DNA of 64,000 nucleotides from the NCBI RefSeq assembly GCF_017355965.1, contig NZ_JAFIQW010000006.1:62001-126000 (forward strand), written 5' to 3'. The notes beneath the pieces were generated by a model. It saw only the letters and a program-made list of their open reading frames with translations, made no database searches and was not told the origin of the DNA. Shown here in pieces: positions 27,199 to 37,240 of the stretch; within the stretch, counting starts at the first letter, position 1, and every line of letters starts with the position of its first letter. A program made the translations under genes and the position numbers. The stretch is from Desertivibrio insolitus (GTDB taxonomy: Bacteria > Actinomycetota > Actinomycetes > Actinomycetales > Microbacteriaceae).

Positions 27199-27957
27199 AT
27201 GACAACCACCACGACCCGCGGGTTCGTCGCCCGCGTCACCGACCTCGCGAAGTCCTACGGAGAGGGCGCCTCCCGCGTCGTCGCCCTCGACGGGGTGACG
27301 CTCGGCCTGCGCGAGGGCGAGTTCACCGCGATCATGGGCCCGTCCGGCTCCGGCAAGAGCACGCTCATGCACATCATGGCCGGCCTCGACTCGCCGACTT
27401 CCGGCCGTGCCTTCGTCGGCGACACCGAGATCACGGGCATGAGCGACGCGGAGCTCACGGTGCTCCGCCGCCGGCGGATCGGCTTCGTCTTCCAGGCGTT
27501 CAACCTCGTGCCGACCCTCGACGTCAGGGCGAACATCCTGCTGCCGTTCGACCTCGACGGCCGCCGCCCGACCGCGGACGACTCGAGGCGCATCGAGCAG
27601 CTGATCGACGCCCTCGGGCTGCGGCAGCGCCTCACGCACCGCCCGCACGAGCTCTCCGGCGGCCAGCAGCAGCGCGTCGCGATCGCCCGCGCCCTCGCCA
27701 CCCGGCCCGACCTGATCTTCGCCGACGAACCCACGGGCAACCTCGACTCGCGCACGAGCCGCGAGGTGCTCGGCATCCTCGCCGCGAGCGTCCGCGAGTC
27801 CGGCCAGAGCATCGCGATGGTCACGCACGACCCCGTCGCGGCGAGCCACGCCGACCGCATCGTGTTCCTCGCCGACGGCTCCGTCGTCGAGGACACCGGC
27901 CGCATGGCCGCCGCCGACGTCGCCACCCGCATGCTCGCCATGGAGACGGTCGCGTGA
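27199..27957 (+). CDS. ABC transporter ATP-binding protein (MacB/LolD type)
   Basis: 252 residues. Walker A GPSGSGKST, Q-loop FVFQAFNLVPTL, signature LSGGQQQRVAIARAL, Walker B LIFADEPTGNLDS and switch His in MVTHD. The class works with FtsX-like permeases to move lipophilic or peptide substrates or to transmit mechanical force; it is not an importer type. I chose ATG 27199. A GGAGG lies only one base upstream, too close to act normally, so a leaderless start is possible; GTG 27178 is an alternative. The stop overlaps the permease start. Confidence 0.92.
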   Translation: MTTTTTRGFVARVTDLAKSYGEGASRVVALDGVTLGLREGEFTAIMGPSGSGKSTLMHIMAGLDSPTSGRAFVGDTEITGMSDAELTVLRRRRIGFVFQAFNLVPTLDVRANILLPFDLDGRRPTADDSRRIEQLIDALGLRQRLTHRPHELSGGQQQRVAIARALATRPDLIFADEPTGNLDSRTSREVLGILAASVRESGQSIAMVTHDPVAASHADRIVFLADGSVVEDTGRMAAADVATRMLAMETVA

Positions 27958-29345
27958 CCCGCTCGAAGCTCCGCGACCTCGCCTCGACCCTCCTCGTCGC
28001 CGTGCTCGCGAGCGCTTTCGGGGTGTTCCTGCTCCAGGTCAGCGGGATGATCACGGCGATGATCGCCGCCGACGACGTGTCGGAGTTCGCGACGGTGCAG
28101 ACGATGCTGCAGGCGCTCTCCATCGTGTTCCTGCTGCTCGCGACGTACGTGGGCTCCATCGTCACCGCCAACACGGTGGCGACCGTCGTCGCGGGCCGCG
28201 TCCGCACGATCGCGCTCATGCGGCTGCTGGGCTCGAGCGCGGTCGCGGAGCGGCGCGCCATCGCGAAGGAGGGCCTCGTGGCCGGCGCGGCCGGCGCCCT
28301 CATCGGCACGGTCCTCGGCACCGCCGCGGCCTGGGGGCTCGAGGTCGCCGGCGACGCGTCCGGCCTGCTCGAGGCCGTACCGCACGGCTGGGCCGACCCG
28401 GTGCTGCTCGTGCCGATCGTCGCCGTCGTGCTGAGCACCTGGCTCGCCGCGTGGGCCGGCTCCCGGCGGGTGCTCGCCGTGACGCCCGTGCAGGCGCTCG
28501 GCGGCTCCGCCGAGCGGGGCATCGACGACCTCACCCGTCGCCCGGTCCGTACGGCGCTCGCGCTCGGCCTCGCCGTGCTCGGGCTCCTGCTGCTCGGCGT
28601 CGGCGTCGCGGTCGGTCTGCTCACGCCGCTCGGGGTGCTCATCGCGTTCCCCGGCGGGCTGCTCGCGTTCACGGGCGTCGTCCTCGGCGCGCACCTCGTC
28701 ATGCCGCGGGCGCTCCGCCTCATCGGGCGCGCCTTCGGCTCCTCCGCCGCCGCGCGGCTCGCCGCCGAGAACGCGCTCCGCAACCCGGAGCGCAGCACCC
28801 GCACCACGATCGGCCTCGTGATCGGGGTCACCCTCATCACGACGCTCGCGGTCGCGATGGAGGGCTACCGCGCCACGGTGCTCGCCTCCGTCGGCGACAG
28901 CCCGGTCGTGCGGCAGGCCGTCGACGTGGCGTTCGGCTCGACCGTCGCCGTCTTCGCGGTGCTCGTCGGCTACAGCGCCGTCATCGCCGCGATCGGCATG
29001 GTGAACAACCTTTCGATGACCGTGCTGCAGCGCACCCGCGAGCTCGGCCTGCTGCGGGCGCTCGGCTTCACTCGCCGTCAGATCCGCCTCATGATCGTGG
29101 CGGAGGCCGCGCAGCTCACGTTCGCCGCGATCGCGGTCGGCCTCCTGCTCGGCATCGTCTTCGGCTGGGCGGGCGCCGCGTCGCTCCTCGGCAGCGTCGA
29201 TCTCGCCGCCCTCGTGCCGGCCGTGCCGTGGCCGCTCGTCGCGGTGATAGCGGTCGCCGCCGCGGTGCTGACCATCGCGGCATCCGTCACCCCCGCCCGC
29301 CGCGCGACGACAGTCTCGCCGGTGACCGCGCTCGCGGTGGACTGA
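27954..29345 (+). CDS. ABC transporter permease with FtsX-like domains
   Basis: 463 residues. Two FtsX/MacB-type modules: an N-terminal helix, a block of three helices (about 45-170), a middle region with helices, and the last block (VFAVLVGYSAVIAAIGMVNNLSMTV, LQRTRELGLLRALGFTRRQI, and following helices). The motif RTRELGLLRALG is the family hallmark. Translated by overlap with the ATPase gene (GTGA). Together they form an exporter or membrane-stress complex likely controlled by the adjacent two-component system. Confidence 0.92.
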   Translation: MTRSKLRDLASTLLVAVLASAFGVFLLQVSGMITAMIAADDVSEFATVQTMLQALSIVFLLLATYVGSIVTANTVATVVAGRVRTIALMRLLGSSAVAERRAIAKEGLVAGAAGALIGTVLGTAAAWGLEVAGDASGLLEAVPHGWADPVLLVPIVAVVLSTWLAAWAGSRRVLAVTPVQALGGSAERGIDDLTRRPVRTALALGLAVLGLLLLGVGVAVGLLTPLGVLIAFPGGLLAFTGVVLGAHLVMPRALRLIGRAFGSSAAARLAAENALRNPERSTRTTIGLVIGVTLITTLAVAMEGYRATVLASVGDSPVVRQAVDVAFGSTVAVFAVLVGYSAVIAAIGMVNNLSMTVLQRTRELGLLRALGFTRRQIRLMIVAEAAQLTFAAIAVGLLLGIVFGWAGAASLLGSVDLAALVPAVPWPLVAVIAVAAAVLTIAASVTPARRATTVSPVTALAVD

Positions 29346-29372
29346 GCCAGCGCCCGCAACGCCGGGCCAACC

Positions 29373-29405
29373 GAACGGCCGCTCCCTTTCCGGGGGCGGC
29401 CGTTC
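29373..29405 (+). terminator. Terminator of the ABC operon
   Basis: GAACGGCCGC (29373-29382) pairs perfectly with GCGGCCGTTC (29396-29405). It lies 27 bases past the permease stop and just before the leuA leader promoter. Confidence 0.75.
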
Positions 29406-29426
29406 CCGTCATCCGGGAGCCTTTGC

Positions 29427-29432
29427 TACCCT
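29427..29432 (+). promoter_or_regulatory. -10 box TACCCT of the leuA leader transcript
   Basis: TACCCT, 6 bases, then the GTG 29439 that opens the leucine-rich leader peptide. The leader would be translated from a leaderless start. Confidence 0.65.
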
Positions 29433-29438
29433 CGACTC

Positions 29439-31315
<1,877 letters not shown>

Positions 31316-31340
31316 CCCCGCGGCACCCGCGACGCTTCGC

Positions 31341-31396
31341 CGAGAGCGCGCGAATCGACTCAACCTCTCCCCGTTGCGTCGATTTGCGCGCTCTCG
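31341..31396. repeat. Large palindrome, left element flanking the DUF559-like gene
   Basis: A 24-base arm beginning CGAGAGCGCGCGAATCGAC (31341-31364) and its inverted copy (31373-31396, ending GCGCGCTCTCG) form a hairpin with 2 mismatches and an 8-base loop. There is no T tract. The same motif recurs at 32395-32450, at the other end of the gene. It starts 25 bases past leuA and could also end that transcript. Confidence 0.8.
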
Positions 31397-31438
31397 CCGT
31401 CCCCTGTGGAGGGCGAGAGCCCTTGGGGCGCCCTGCGG

Positions 31439-32431
31439 ATGCATCGTGATGGGGTGCCACGTCGAGTTTCCCTGCCGGCCACGCTCTCGGCTAGACCCTT
31501 TCTCGTGCGGGAGGCGCACGACTCGCAAGTGGGGGAAGGGCGGCTGCGGAGCCGCGATCTCGACAGAACCTTCCACGGCGTGCGACAGGTCCGCGGGGGC
31601 GCGCCCGAGTCCGCGGTCGCGCGGCTGGCGGAGTTGTGTCGCGCCTACGCACCACTGCTTCGTCCCGGCGAGCGGTTCTCGCACGTGAGCGCGGCCGCGC
31701 TGTACGGGCTTCCATTGCCGCTCGAGCCACCGGATCCGATCGTCGACATCACTGCTCCTGTCGGACTCACTCAGGTCAGACGCCCCAATGTCCGCTCGCG
31801 CCGAAACGCGAACAGCGAGATCCGCTACCGCCAAGGTCTCCCGGTGTCCTCTCCAACCGCCCTGTTCTGCGAGCTGGCGACGCTGCTCAGTCCGGACGAC
31901 CTGGTCGCCGTAGGCGACGCGCTCGTGCTCTCGGCTCGTCTGCCGAGCGGCAACCGACAGCGTCCGATGGTTCGGTTGACCCGCCTGCACGAGGCGGTGG
32001 CGTCCGCGTCGGGCAGTCGCGGTTGCCGTACGGCGCGACAGGCCGTCGCCCTGGTCAGGGAAGGGGTGGAGTCTCCGATGGAGACGAGGCTGAGACTACT
32101 CGTCGTCCGCGATGGACTCCCGGAGCCGCTTCCCGGAGTGCCGATCGTGGTCCGGGGGCGTCTCCTCGGCTACGCGGATCTGATGTGGCCGACGCTTCGC
32201 CTCATCCTCGAGTACGACGGAGATCAGCACCGCAGCGACCTGACGCAGTACGAGCGGGACATCCGTCGCCTCGAGTCCTTCGCCGACGAAGGTTACGACA
32301 CCATCCGAATCAGAAGTCGCGGCCTGCTGCTCGAGCCGGATGCCACCGCCGAGCGCATCCGCGCGCGCTACCTCCGCCGCGCCGCCCAGTACGGCGAGAG
32401 CGCGCAGATCGACGCAAACGAACTGCCTTAG
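31439..32431 (+). CDS. DUF559-like (Vsr/PD-(D/E)XK endonuclease-fold) protein
   Basis: 330 residues. The N-terminal half resembles AbiEi/transcriptional-regulator-like domains seen in actinobacterial DUF559 proteins: FLVREAHDSQVGEGRLRSRD, GVRQVRG and FSHVSAAALYGLPLP. The C-terminal part carries the nuclease-like core LILEYDGDQHRSDLTQYERD (about residues 256-275), followed by LESFADEGYDTIRIRSRGLL. The E-x-D and QxH-type residues of the Vsr-like fold are present, so it may be active. Target unknown. I chose ATG 31439; GTG 31454 is equally possible and there is no clear ribosome site. Its last codons are part of the right palindromic repeat. Codon use is a little less GC-biased than in leuA. Confidence 0.75.
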   Translation: MHRDGVPRRVSLPATLSARPFLVREAHDSQVGEGRLRSRDLDRTFHGVRQVRGGAPESAVARLAELCRAYAPLLRPGERFSHVSAAALYGLPLPLEPPDPIVDITAPVGLTQVRRPNVRSRRNANSEIRYRQGLPVSSPTALFCELATLLSPDDLVAVGDALVLSARLPSGNRQRPMVRLTRLHEAVASASGSRGCRTARQAVALVREGVESPMETRLRLLVVRDGLPEPLPGVPIVVRGRLLGYADLMWPTLRLILEYDGDQHRSDLTQYERDIRRLESFADEGYDTIRIRSRGLLLEPDATAERIRARYLRRAAQYGESAQIDANELP

Positions 32432-32450
32432 GTCGGTTCGCGCACTCTCG
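32395..32450. repeat. Palindromic element, right side, overlapping the 3' end of the DUF559-like gene
   Basis: CGAGAGCGCGCAGATCGAC begins at 32395 inside the last codons of the gene, and the inverted partner TTCGCGCACTCTCG is at 32437-32450 beyond the stop. Over 23 bases the left arm differs at one position from the reverse complement of the 31373-31396 arm. It also lies between two convergent genes. Confidence 0.75.
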
Positions 32451-32456
32451 GCGCAC

Positions 32457-33125
32457 CTACTGCGCCGACGACCGCCGCCGCCGGAACCGCGGCCGCCCGA
32501 ACGCGCGCTGCTCCGGCAGGCTCCATCCGAAGCGCACCGCGAGCAGGCGCACGAGCATCGTGACCGCCACGCACGCGATCGCGGTCGACACGGGGTCGGC
32601 GCCGAGGGCCGGCAGCGTCACCGCGATGACCGCGCCGATGCCCGCCGCCACCGCGTAGAGCGAGCCGACGTGCATGAGCGCGATGGGGGAGTTCAGCAGC
32701 AGGTCGCGCATGACGCTCCCGCCCACGGCGGAGAGCACCCCGATGAACACGGCGGGCACCTCCGGCAGCCCGGCGGCGAGCGCCTTCGACGTTCCGATCG
32801 CGCAGAACAACCCGATCGTGAGCGCGTCGAGAACCGTGATGACCGTGTCGAGTCGGCGCACCAGCCGCTCGAGCGCCATGCCCGCGAGGGCGGCGAGGGT
32901 CGCCGACAGCAGGAACCAGTTCGACGAGAACGCGGCCGGGGTCACGTTGAGGAACAGGTCGCGCAGCAGACCGCCGCCGAGGCCGGTCGCGATGCCGATG
33001 ATCCCGACCCCGAGCAGGTCGAGCCGTCGGTCGCGGTATCCCGCGGCGAAGGTCGCGCCCTGCAGCGCGCCGATGGCCACGGCGAGGGCGTCCGCCCAGA
33101 GCGGCACGAGGAAGGGCTCGGTCAC
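32457..33125 (-). CDS. TRIC/UPF0126 family cation channel protein
   Basis: 222 residues and about seven hydrophobic helices. Two copies of the UPF0126 repeat are visible, each with the glycine-rich hinge and Arg-Asp: GLGGGLLRDLFL (about 48-59) and AVGGSVMRDLLL. This is the prokaryotic relative of trimeric intracellular cation (TRIC) channels, which conduct potassium. GTG start at 33125; TATGAC lies 6 bases upstream on the minus strand, a weak leaderless candidate. It is convergent with the DUF559-like gene and downstream of the transketolase gene on the same strand (12-base gap), so they may be co-transcribed. Confidence 0.92.
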   Translation of the reverse strand: MTEPFLVPLWADALAVAIGALQGATFAAGYRDRRLDLLGVGIIGIATGLGGGLLRDLFLNVTPAAFSSNWFLLSATLAALAGMALERLVRRLDTVITVLDALTIGLFCAIGTSKALAAGLPEVPAVFIGVLSAVGGSVMRDLLLNSPIALMHVGSLYAVAAGIGAVIAVTLPALGADPVSTAIACVAVTMLVRLLAVRFGWSLPEQRAFGRPRFRRRRSSAQ

Positions 33126-33137
33126 CCCGAAGTCATA

Positions 33138-35162
33138 TCACCGAGCGGGCAGCTCCGCCGACAGCGTGTCACGCGCCGCCTTGAGCACCGCGTCGAGCGA
33201 GATCCCGCGCAGCCGCAGGATGTCCTTCCCTGCCCCCGACTCGCCGAACTCCTCGACCGAGACTACGCGCCCCTCGAGTCCGACCCAGCGGTACCAGGCG
33301 TCGCCCCGCCCCGCTTCGACCGCGACGCGGGAACGGATGCCGCGCGGCAACACCTCCTCGCGCACCGCGTCGTCCGCCGCGGCGAACCACTCGACGCTCG
33401 GCACGGAGATCACGCGTACCTCGACGCCGTCCTCCGCGAGCCGTCGGCCGGCCTCGAGAGCGAGCGCCACCTCACTGCCGGTGGCCAGCAGCGCGAGGTC
33501 GCGTCCCTCGCCGTGCTGCCACACGACGTAGCCGCCCTCCCGCACGCGCCGGTCGAGGTCGTCGCGCACGGGGAGCACGGGCACGTCCTGTCGCGACAGC
33601 ACGAGGGCGACCGGACCCGTTCGATGTTCGAGGATGCCGCGCCAGGCGGCGACGACCTCGTGCGCGTCGGCGGGCCGGAGCACCGTGAGTCCGGGTACCG
33701 TCCGCAGCGAGGCCACCTGCTCGACCGGCTGGTGCGTCGGCCCGTCCTCTCCGACGGCGACCGAGTCGTGGGTGAAGACGTAGACGACCGGCAGCCCCAT
33801 CAGGGCGGCGAGCCGCAGGCTCGGCCGCAGGTAGTCGCTGAAGACGAGGTAGGTGGAGCCGTACGGGCGCCAGAGGCCGTGCAGCGCGATCCCGCTGAGC
33901 ATCGCGGCCATCGCGTGCTCCCGAATGCCGAAGGGGATGAACGCGCCGCCCGGATGCTCCGCCGACACCGCGACGCCCGGCACGGCGACGTTCGTCGACT
34001 CGGACAGGTCCGCGGAGCCCCCGAAGAGGACTCCAGCGCCGTGCAGCGCCTTGAGGGCTGCGCCGCTCGTCTTCCGGGTGGCCACCGCGGCGCCCTCGGC
34101 GGGCAGCTCGAGCGCGTCCAGCACCGATCCGTCGGCCACGGCGATGGACCTCCGGCGCTCGGCATGTTCCGCGTGCTCCTGCTGCCATCTCGCGTGCCGT
34201 TCCTCCCAGTCCTCGCGGAGGGCGCGACCACGGTCGAGCGCGGCCCGCGTCACCGCGAGCACCTCGTCCGGCACGAGCTGCTCGAGCGCGGCATCCGGTG
34301 CGAAGCCCAGTCCGCTCTTGATCGCGGCCACGTCCTCCTCACCGAAGCCGCCCGCGTGCGCGGCCGGCGTCGCCTGCTTGGAGGGGGAGGGCCAGCCGAT
34401 CGTGGTGCGCAGTGCCACGAGGGTCGGCGCGCCGGTGCGCGACCGGGCCTCGAGCAGCACGCGCTCCAGCCCGTCCAGGTCGCGGAAGTCGGGCGCCTCG
34501 AGCACCCGCCAGCCGTAGGCGCGGTAGCGGGCGCGGACGTCCTCGCCGAAGGTGATCCCGGTGGGGCCGTCGATCGTGATCCGGTTGTCGTCCCAGATCA
34601 CGACGAGGTTGTCGAGGCCCTGGGTCCCCGCGAAGCTCGACGCCTCCGCCGACACGCCCTCCTGCAGGCAGCCGTCTCCGGCGACGACCCACACGGTCGG
34701 GTCGAAGACGTCCGTGCCGGCGCCGTGCAGGGCGCTGTCGCGACGGGCCGCGAGCGCGAGGCCGACGGCGCTCGCGACTCCCTGCCCGAGCGGTCCCGTG
34801 CTCATCTCGACTCCCGCGGTGTGGTGGAGTTCCGGATGACCGGGGGTGCGCGAGCCGAGGCTGCGGCTCTTCATGAGTTCCTCGAGCTGGAGGTCGTAGC
34901 CGGTCAGGTGGAGCTGCGTGTACAGCAGAAGGCTCGCGTGTCCGGCCGACAGGATGAAGCGGTCTCGTCCCTCCCAGTCGGGCCGGGTGGGGTCGTGGCG
35001 GAGCACCCGCTGGAACAGCACGTGCGCGAGGGGAGCGAGGGCCATCGCGGTGCCGGCGTGCCCGTGTCCCTTGGCCTGCACGACGTGCGCGGGGATGGCG
35101 ACGGCGGCGGCGACCGCCCGGTGCTCGGCGGCGGACGAGGAGGAGAAGACGTCGATGGCCAT
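33138..35162 (-). CDS. tkt: Transketolase
   Basis: Thiamine-diphosphate enzyme that transfers two-carbon units in the pentose phosphate pathway. 674 residues, single chain. Visible: KGHGHAGTAMALAPLAHVLF, FILSAGHASLLLYTQLHLTG, GPLGQGVASAVGLALA, the ThDP-binding GDGCLQEG ending in DDNRITIDG, and the pyrimidine domain with FIPFGIREHAMAA and FTHDSVAVGEDGPTHQPVEQ. I chose ATG 35162; GTG 35171 is the alternative. Divergent from a ROK regulator across a 52-base gap that holds a palindrome, and close to a PTS. It is probably a second, pathway-specific transketolase for a sugar brought in by that PTS (inference). Confidence 0.96.
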   Translation of the reverse strand: MAIDVFSSSSAAEHRAVAAAVAIPAHVVQAKGHGHAGTAMALAPLAHVLFQRVLRHDPTRPDWEGRDRFILSAGHASLLLYTQLHLTGYDLQLEELMKSRSLGSRTPGHPELHHTAGVEMSTGPLGQGVASAVGLALAARRDSALHGAGTDVFDPTVWVVAGDGCLQEGVSAEASSFAGTQGLDNLVVIWDDNRITIDGPTGITFGEDVRARYRAYGWRVLEAPDFRDLDGLERVLLEARSRTGAPTLVALRTTIGWPSPSKQATPAAHAGGFGEEDVAAIKSGLGFAPDAALEQLVPDEVLAVTRAALDRGRALREDWEERHARWQQEHAEHAERRRSIAVADGSVLDALELPAEGAAVATRKTSGAALKALHGAGVLFGGSADLSESTNVAVPGVAVSAEHPGGAFIPFGIREHAMAAMLSGIALHGLWRPYGSTYLVFSDYLRPSLRLAALMGLPVVYVFTHDSVAVGEDGPTHQPVEQVASLRTVPGLTVLRPADAHEVVAAWRGILEHRTGPVALVLSRQDVPVLPVRDDLDRRVREGGYVVWQHGEGRDLALLATGSEVALALEAGRRLAEDGVEVRVISVPSVEWFAAADDAVREEVLPRGIRSRVAVEAGRGDAWYRWVGLEGRVVSVEEFGESGAGKDILRLRGISLDAVLKAARDTLSAELPAR

Positions 35163-35174
35163 GCCCGACACTTT

Positions 35175-35190
35175 GGTATATAAATATCCC
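35175..35190. promoter_or_regulatory. AT-rich palindrome between tkt and the ROK regulator, likely operator
   Basis: GGTATATAAATATCCC: 12 of 16 positions obey two-fold symmetry (GG-n-ATAT-nn-ATAT-n-CC). It is the most AT-rich stretch of this region and includes -10-like hexamers on both strands. It is placed to control the divergent transketolase and regulator genes. Confidence 0.6.
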
Positions 35191-35214
35191 TAAGTCAATC
35201 GAAGGTGAGGCGCG

Positions 35215-36381
35215 GTGCCGAGAACGCCGACCACCGGTTCCGGTGTCGTACTGGAGCTCATCCGCCGTGGCGAGGCGAAGACCAGATCGGACCTGATCGA
35301 GCATCTGGGGTGGTCGCGGGTCACGCTCTCGCGGCGCCTGGACGAGCTGCTCGCCCACGGTCTGATCGTGCGCGCGGGCCAGTTGAGCTCCAGCGGCGGC
35401 CGCCCTCCGGAGGAGTTCGCGGTCAACAAGGACGCCGGGCTGATCCTCGCGATGGACATCGGCGGCTCCCACACACGGCTCGGCATCACCGACCTCATGT
35501 CGAACGTCCTGCGCGAGGACGAGGCGGACATCGGTCTGTACGACGGCCCCGACGACATCTTCGAATGGGCGCTCCAGGTCTTCGACTTCCTGCTCGACGC
35601 CCTCGACCGCGACCGCAGCGACGTCAGGGCGATCGGGGTGGGAGTGCCCGGTCCGGTGGACGCCGTCACCGGGCGACTCGGCAGCCCCCAGCTCGACCAC
35701 CGCTGGGAGGAGGTGCGGGTCGACGACTACTTCAAGGGCTTCGACGCGGTCTTCGCGGTCGATCGCGACGTCAACATCCTGGCCCTCGGCGAGACGCGGC
35801 TCAGTTGGCCGGAGTACCGGGACCTCACCGTCGTCAAGGTCGGCATGGGCCTCGGCTGCGCATTCGTGCTCGACGGGCGGATCTACCGGGGGAGCCGAGG
35901 CGGAGCAGGACAGCTGAGCGCCCCGCGCTCGAACGGGCAACCCCTTCAACGGCTCGAGGCGATCGCGAGCGGCCGCATCATCCAGTCGCAGCTCGAGGAG
36001 TCCGGTGTCGAGGTGCGCACGAGCGCCGACATCGTGAGACTCGCCCGGGAGCACCACCCAGGAGTGCTCCGCATGCTGGAGGAGATCGGCCGGGAGATCG
36101 GCGAGGCCCTCGCGGATGTCGCCGGGCTGCTGAACCCACAGGCCGTCATCGTCGGCGGCACGCTCGCGGAGACGGGGGAGCGGCTCACGGCCGGCATCCG
36201 CTCGGCCCTGCTGTCCAACACCCACGAGTTCACCCGGCGGGGCCTCGTCGTCGAACGTGCACGGCTCGGCGACAAGGCGGGCGTACGCGGGGCGTCGCTC
36301 CTGGCGCAGGACCGGCTGTTCGACGCAGAGCGGGTCAGTGCCCTCAGCAAGGCTCCTGCAACCCCCCTCGACACGCCGTAG
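35215..36381 (+). CDS. ROK family transcriptional regulator
   Basis: 388 residues. N-terminal winged helix (TRSDLIEHLGWSRVTLSRRL, then DELLAHGLIV) followed by a ROK sugar-kinase-like domain (ILAMDIGGSHTRLGITD; GVGVPGPVDAVTG; VVKVGMGLGCAFVLDG). The zinc-binding Cys motif that ROK proteins carry after the Gly-rich segment is absent here: the sequence reads GAGQLSAPRSNGQPLQRLEA. ROK repressors respond to sugars or sugar phosphates, which fits the adjacent PTS and transketolase. GTG start with GAAGGTGAGG (35201-35210) 4 bases upstream. Confidence 0.93.
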   Translation: MPRTPTTGSGVVLELIRRGEAKTRSDLIEHLGWSRVTLSRRLDELLAHGLIVRAGQLSSSGGRPPEEFAVNKDAGLILAMDIGGSHTRLGITDLMSNVLREDEADIGLYDGPDDIFEWALQVFDFLLDALDRDRSDVRAIGVGVPGPVDAVTGRLGSPQLDHRWEEVRVDDYFKGFDAVFAVDRDVNILALGETRLSWPEYRDLTVVKVGMGLGCAFVLDGRIYRGSRGGAGQLSAPRSNGQPLQRLEAIASGRIIQSQLEESGVEVRTSADIVRLAREHHPGVLRMLEEIGREIGEALADVAGLLNPQAVIVGGTLAETGERLTAGIRSALLSNTHEFTRRGLVVERARLGDKAGVRGASLLAQDRLFDAERVSALSKAPATPLDTP

Positions 36382-36395
36382 TCTTTCGATCAGAG

Positions 36396-36426
36396 TTGGT
36401 CAAAAGGGGGTCGCTGACCCTAGGCT
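36396..36426 (+). promoter_or_regulatory. PTS operon promoter with inverted repeat
   Basis: TTGGTC (36396-36401) and TAGGCT (36421-36426) are candidate -35 and -10 boxes with a long 19-base spacer. GGTCA (36398-36402), 12 bases, TGACC (36415-36419) is an inverted repeat occupying the spacer. A long spacer with a repeat inside is typical of a regulated promoter; the ROK protein encoded upstream is the obvious candidate. Confidence 0.45.
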
Positions 36427-36458
36427 GAGGCCGCAAGCGACCTGACGAAGGAGACGAC

Positions 36459-36914
36459 GTGAGCCTGGCCGACCAGCTGCCCGAAGGGACCATCGCCACG
36501 AAGGCGGTGGCGAAGGACTGGCGCGAGGCCATCCGCCTCGCCGGCGACGGCCTCGTCGCGGGCGGGGTCGCGACGGAGCAGTACACGACGGAGATGATCG
36601 AAGCCGTCGAGAAGCACGGGCCCTACATCGTCGTCGCACCCGGCTTCGCGCTCGCGCACTCGCGGCCGTCGCCCGCCGTGCTCGGCACCGGCATCAGCTG
36701 GGTCGGGCTCGCGGAGCCCGTCGCCTTCGGCAGCGCCGCCAACGACCCCGTCACCCTCGTGGTCGGGCTCGCGGCGCAGGACCACGACAGCCACCTCGCC
36801 GTCATGTCGTCGCTCGCCGGCGTGCTGGCGGACGAGAACGTCCTCCGCGAACTCATCGCGGCGGAAACCCCAGAGCAGGTGCGGGCACGTCTCGCCGAGC
36901 TCGAAACCGAGTAA
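36459..36914 (+). CDS. PTS sugar transporter subunit IIA (ascorbate/mannitol-type EIIA-2)
   Basis: Phosphocarrier that takes phosphate from HPr and passes it to IIB. 151 residues. The phospho-acceptor is H67 in VVAPGFALAHSRPS. The fold is the PTS_EIIA_2 type, like UlaC/SgaA. GTG start with GAAGGAG at 36447-36453. It is first in a three-gene operon (IIA-IIB-IIC) spaced by 19 and 34 bases. Which sugar it serves cannot be read from sequence; no ulaG, ulaD or other ascorbate-degradation gene is nearby. Confidence 0.92.
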   Translation: MSLADQLPEGTIATKAVAKDWREAIRLAGDGLVAGGVATEQYTTEMIEAVEKHGPYIVVAPGFALAHSRPSPAVLGTGISWVGLAEPVAFGSAANDPVTLVVGLAAQDHDSHLAVMSSLAGVLADENVLRELIAAETPEQVRARLAELETE

Positions 36915-36933
36915 GAGCCAGGAAGGGCGAGAA

Positions 36934-37206
36934 ATGAAGATCGTCGCAGTCTGCGGCATGGGGATCGGCACCTCGGTGCTCCTCAAGATGAACGCCGAGA
37001 AGGCGCTCCGCGCGATGGGAGTCGACGCCGACGTGGAGGCCGCCGACATCGGGACGGCCAGGGGCGCTGCGCGCACCGCCGACGTCGTGCTCACCTCCGA
37101 CGAGCTCGCCCCGGAGATCGGGGAGGTGCCGGCGAAGGTCATCGTCATCAAGAACTTCACCGACGTCAACGAGATCACCGAGGCGCTGCAGAGCAGCATC
37201 GCCTGA
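36934..37206 (+). CDS. PTS sugar transporter subunit IIB (ascorbate/galactitol type)
   Basis: 90 residues. The phospho-acceptor Cys is C7 in VAVCGMGIGTSVLLKM, the usual P-loop-like arrangement of PTS_IIB lactose/ascorbate proteins. It accepts phosphate from IIA H67 and transfers it to the sugar as it enters through IIC. GGAAGGGCGAG lies just before the ATG. Confidence 0.94.
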   Translation: MKIVAVCGMGIGTSVLLKMNAEKALRAMGVDADVEAADIGTARGAARTADVVLTSDELAPEIGEVPAKVIVIKNFTDVNEITEALQSSIA

Positions 37207-37240
37207 CCCGCCACACCACACGACAACGAAGGAGACCTCA

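Noticed and set aside
32340-35183. A 947-codon plus-strand frame opposite the channel and transketolase genes
   Set aside because: Antisense shadow; it runs through three real genes and has no recognisable motif.
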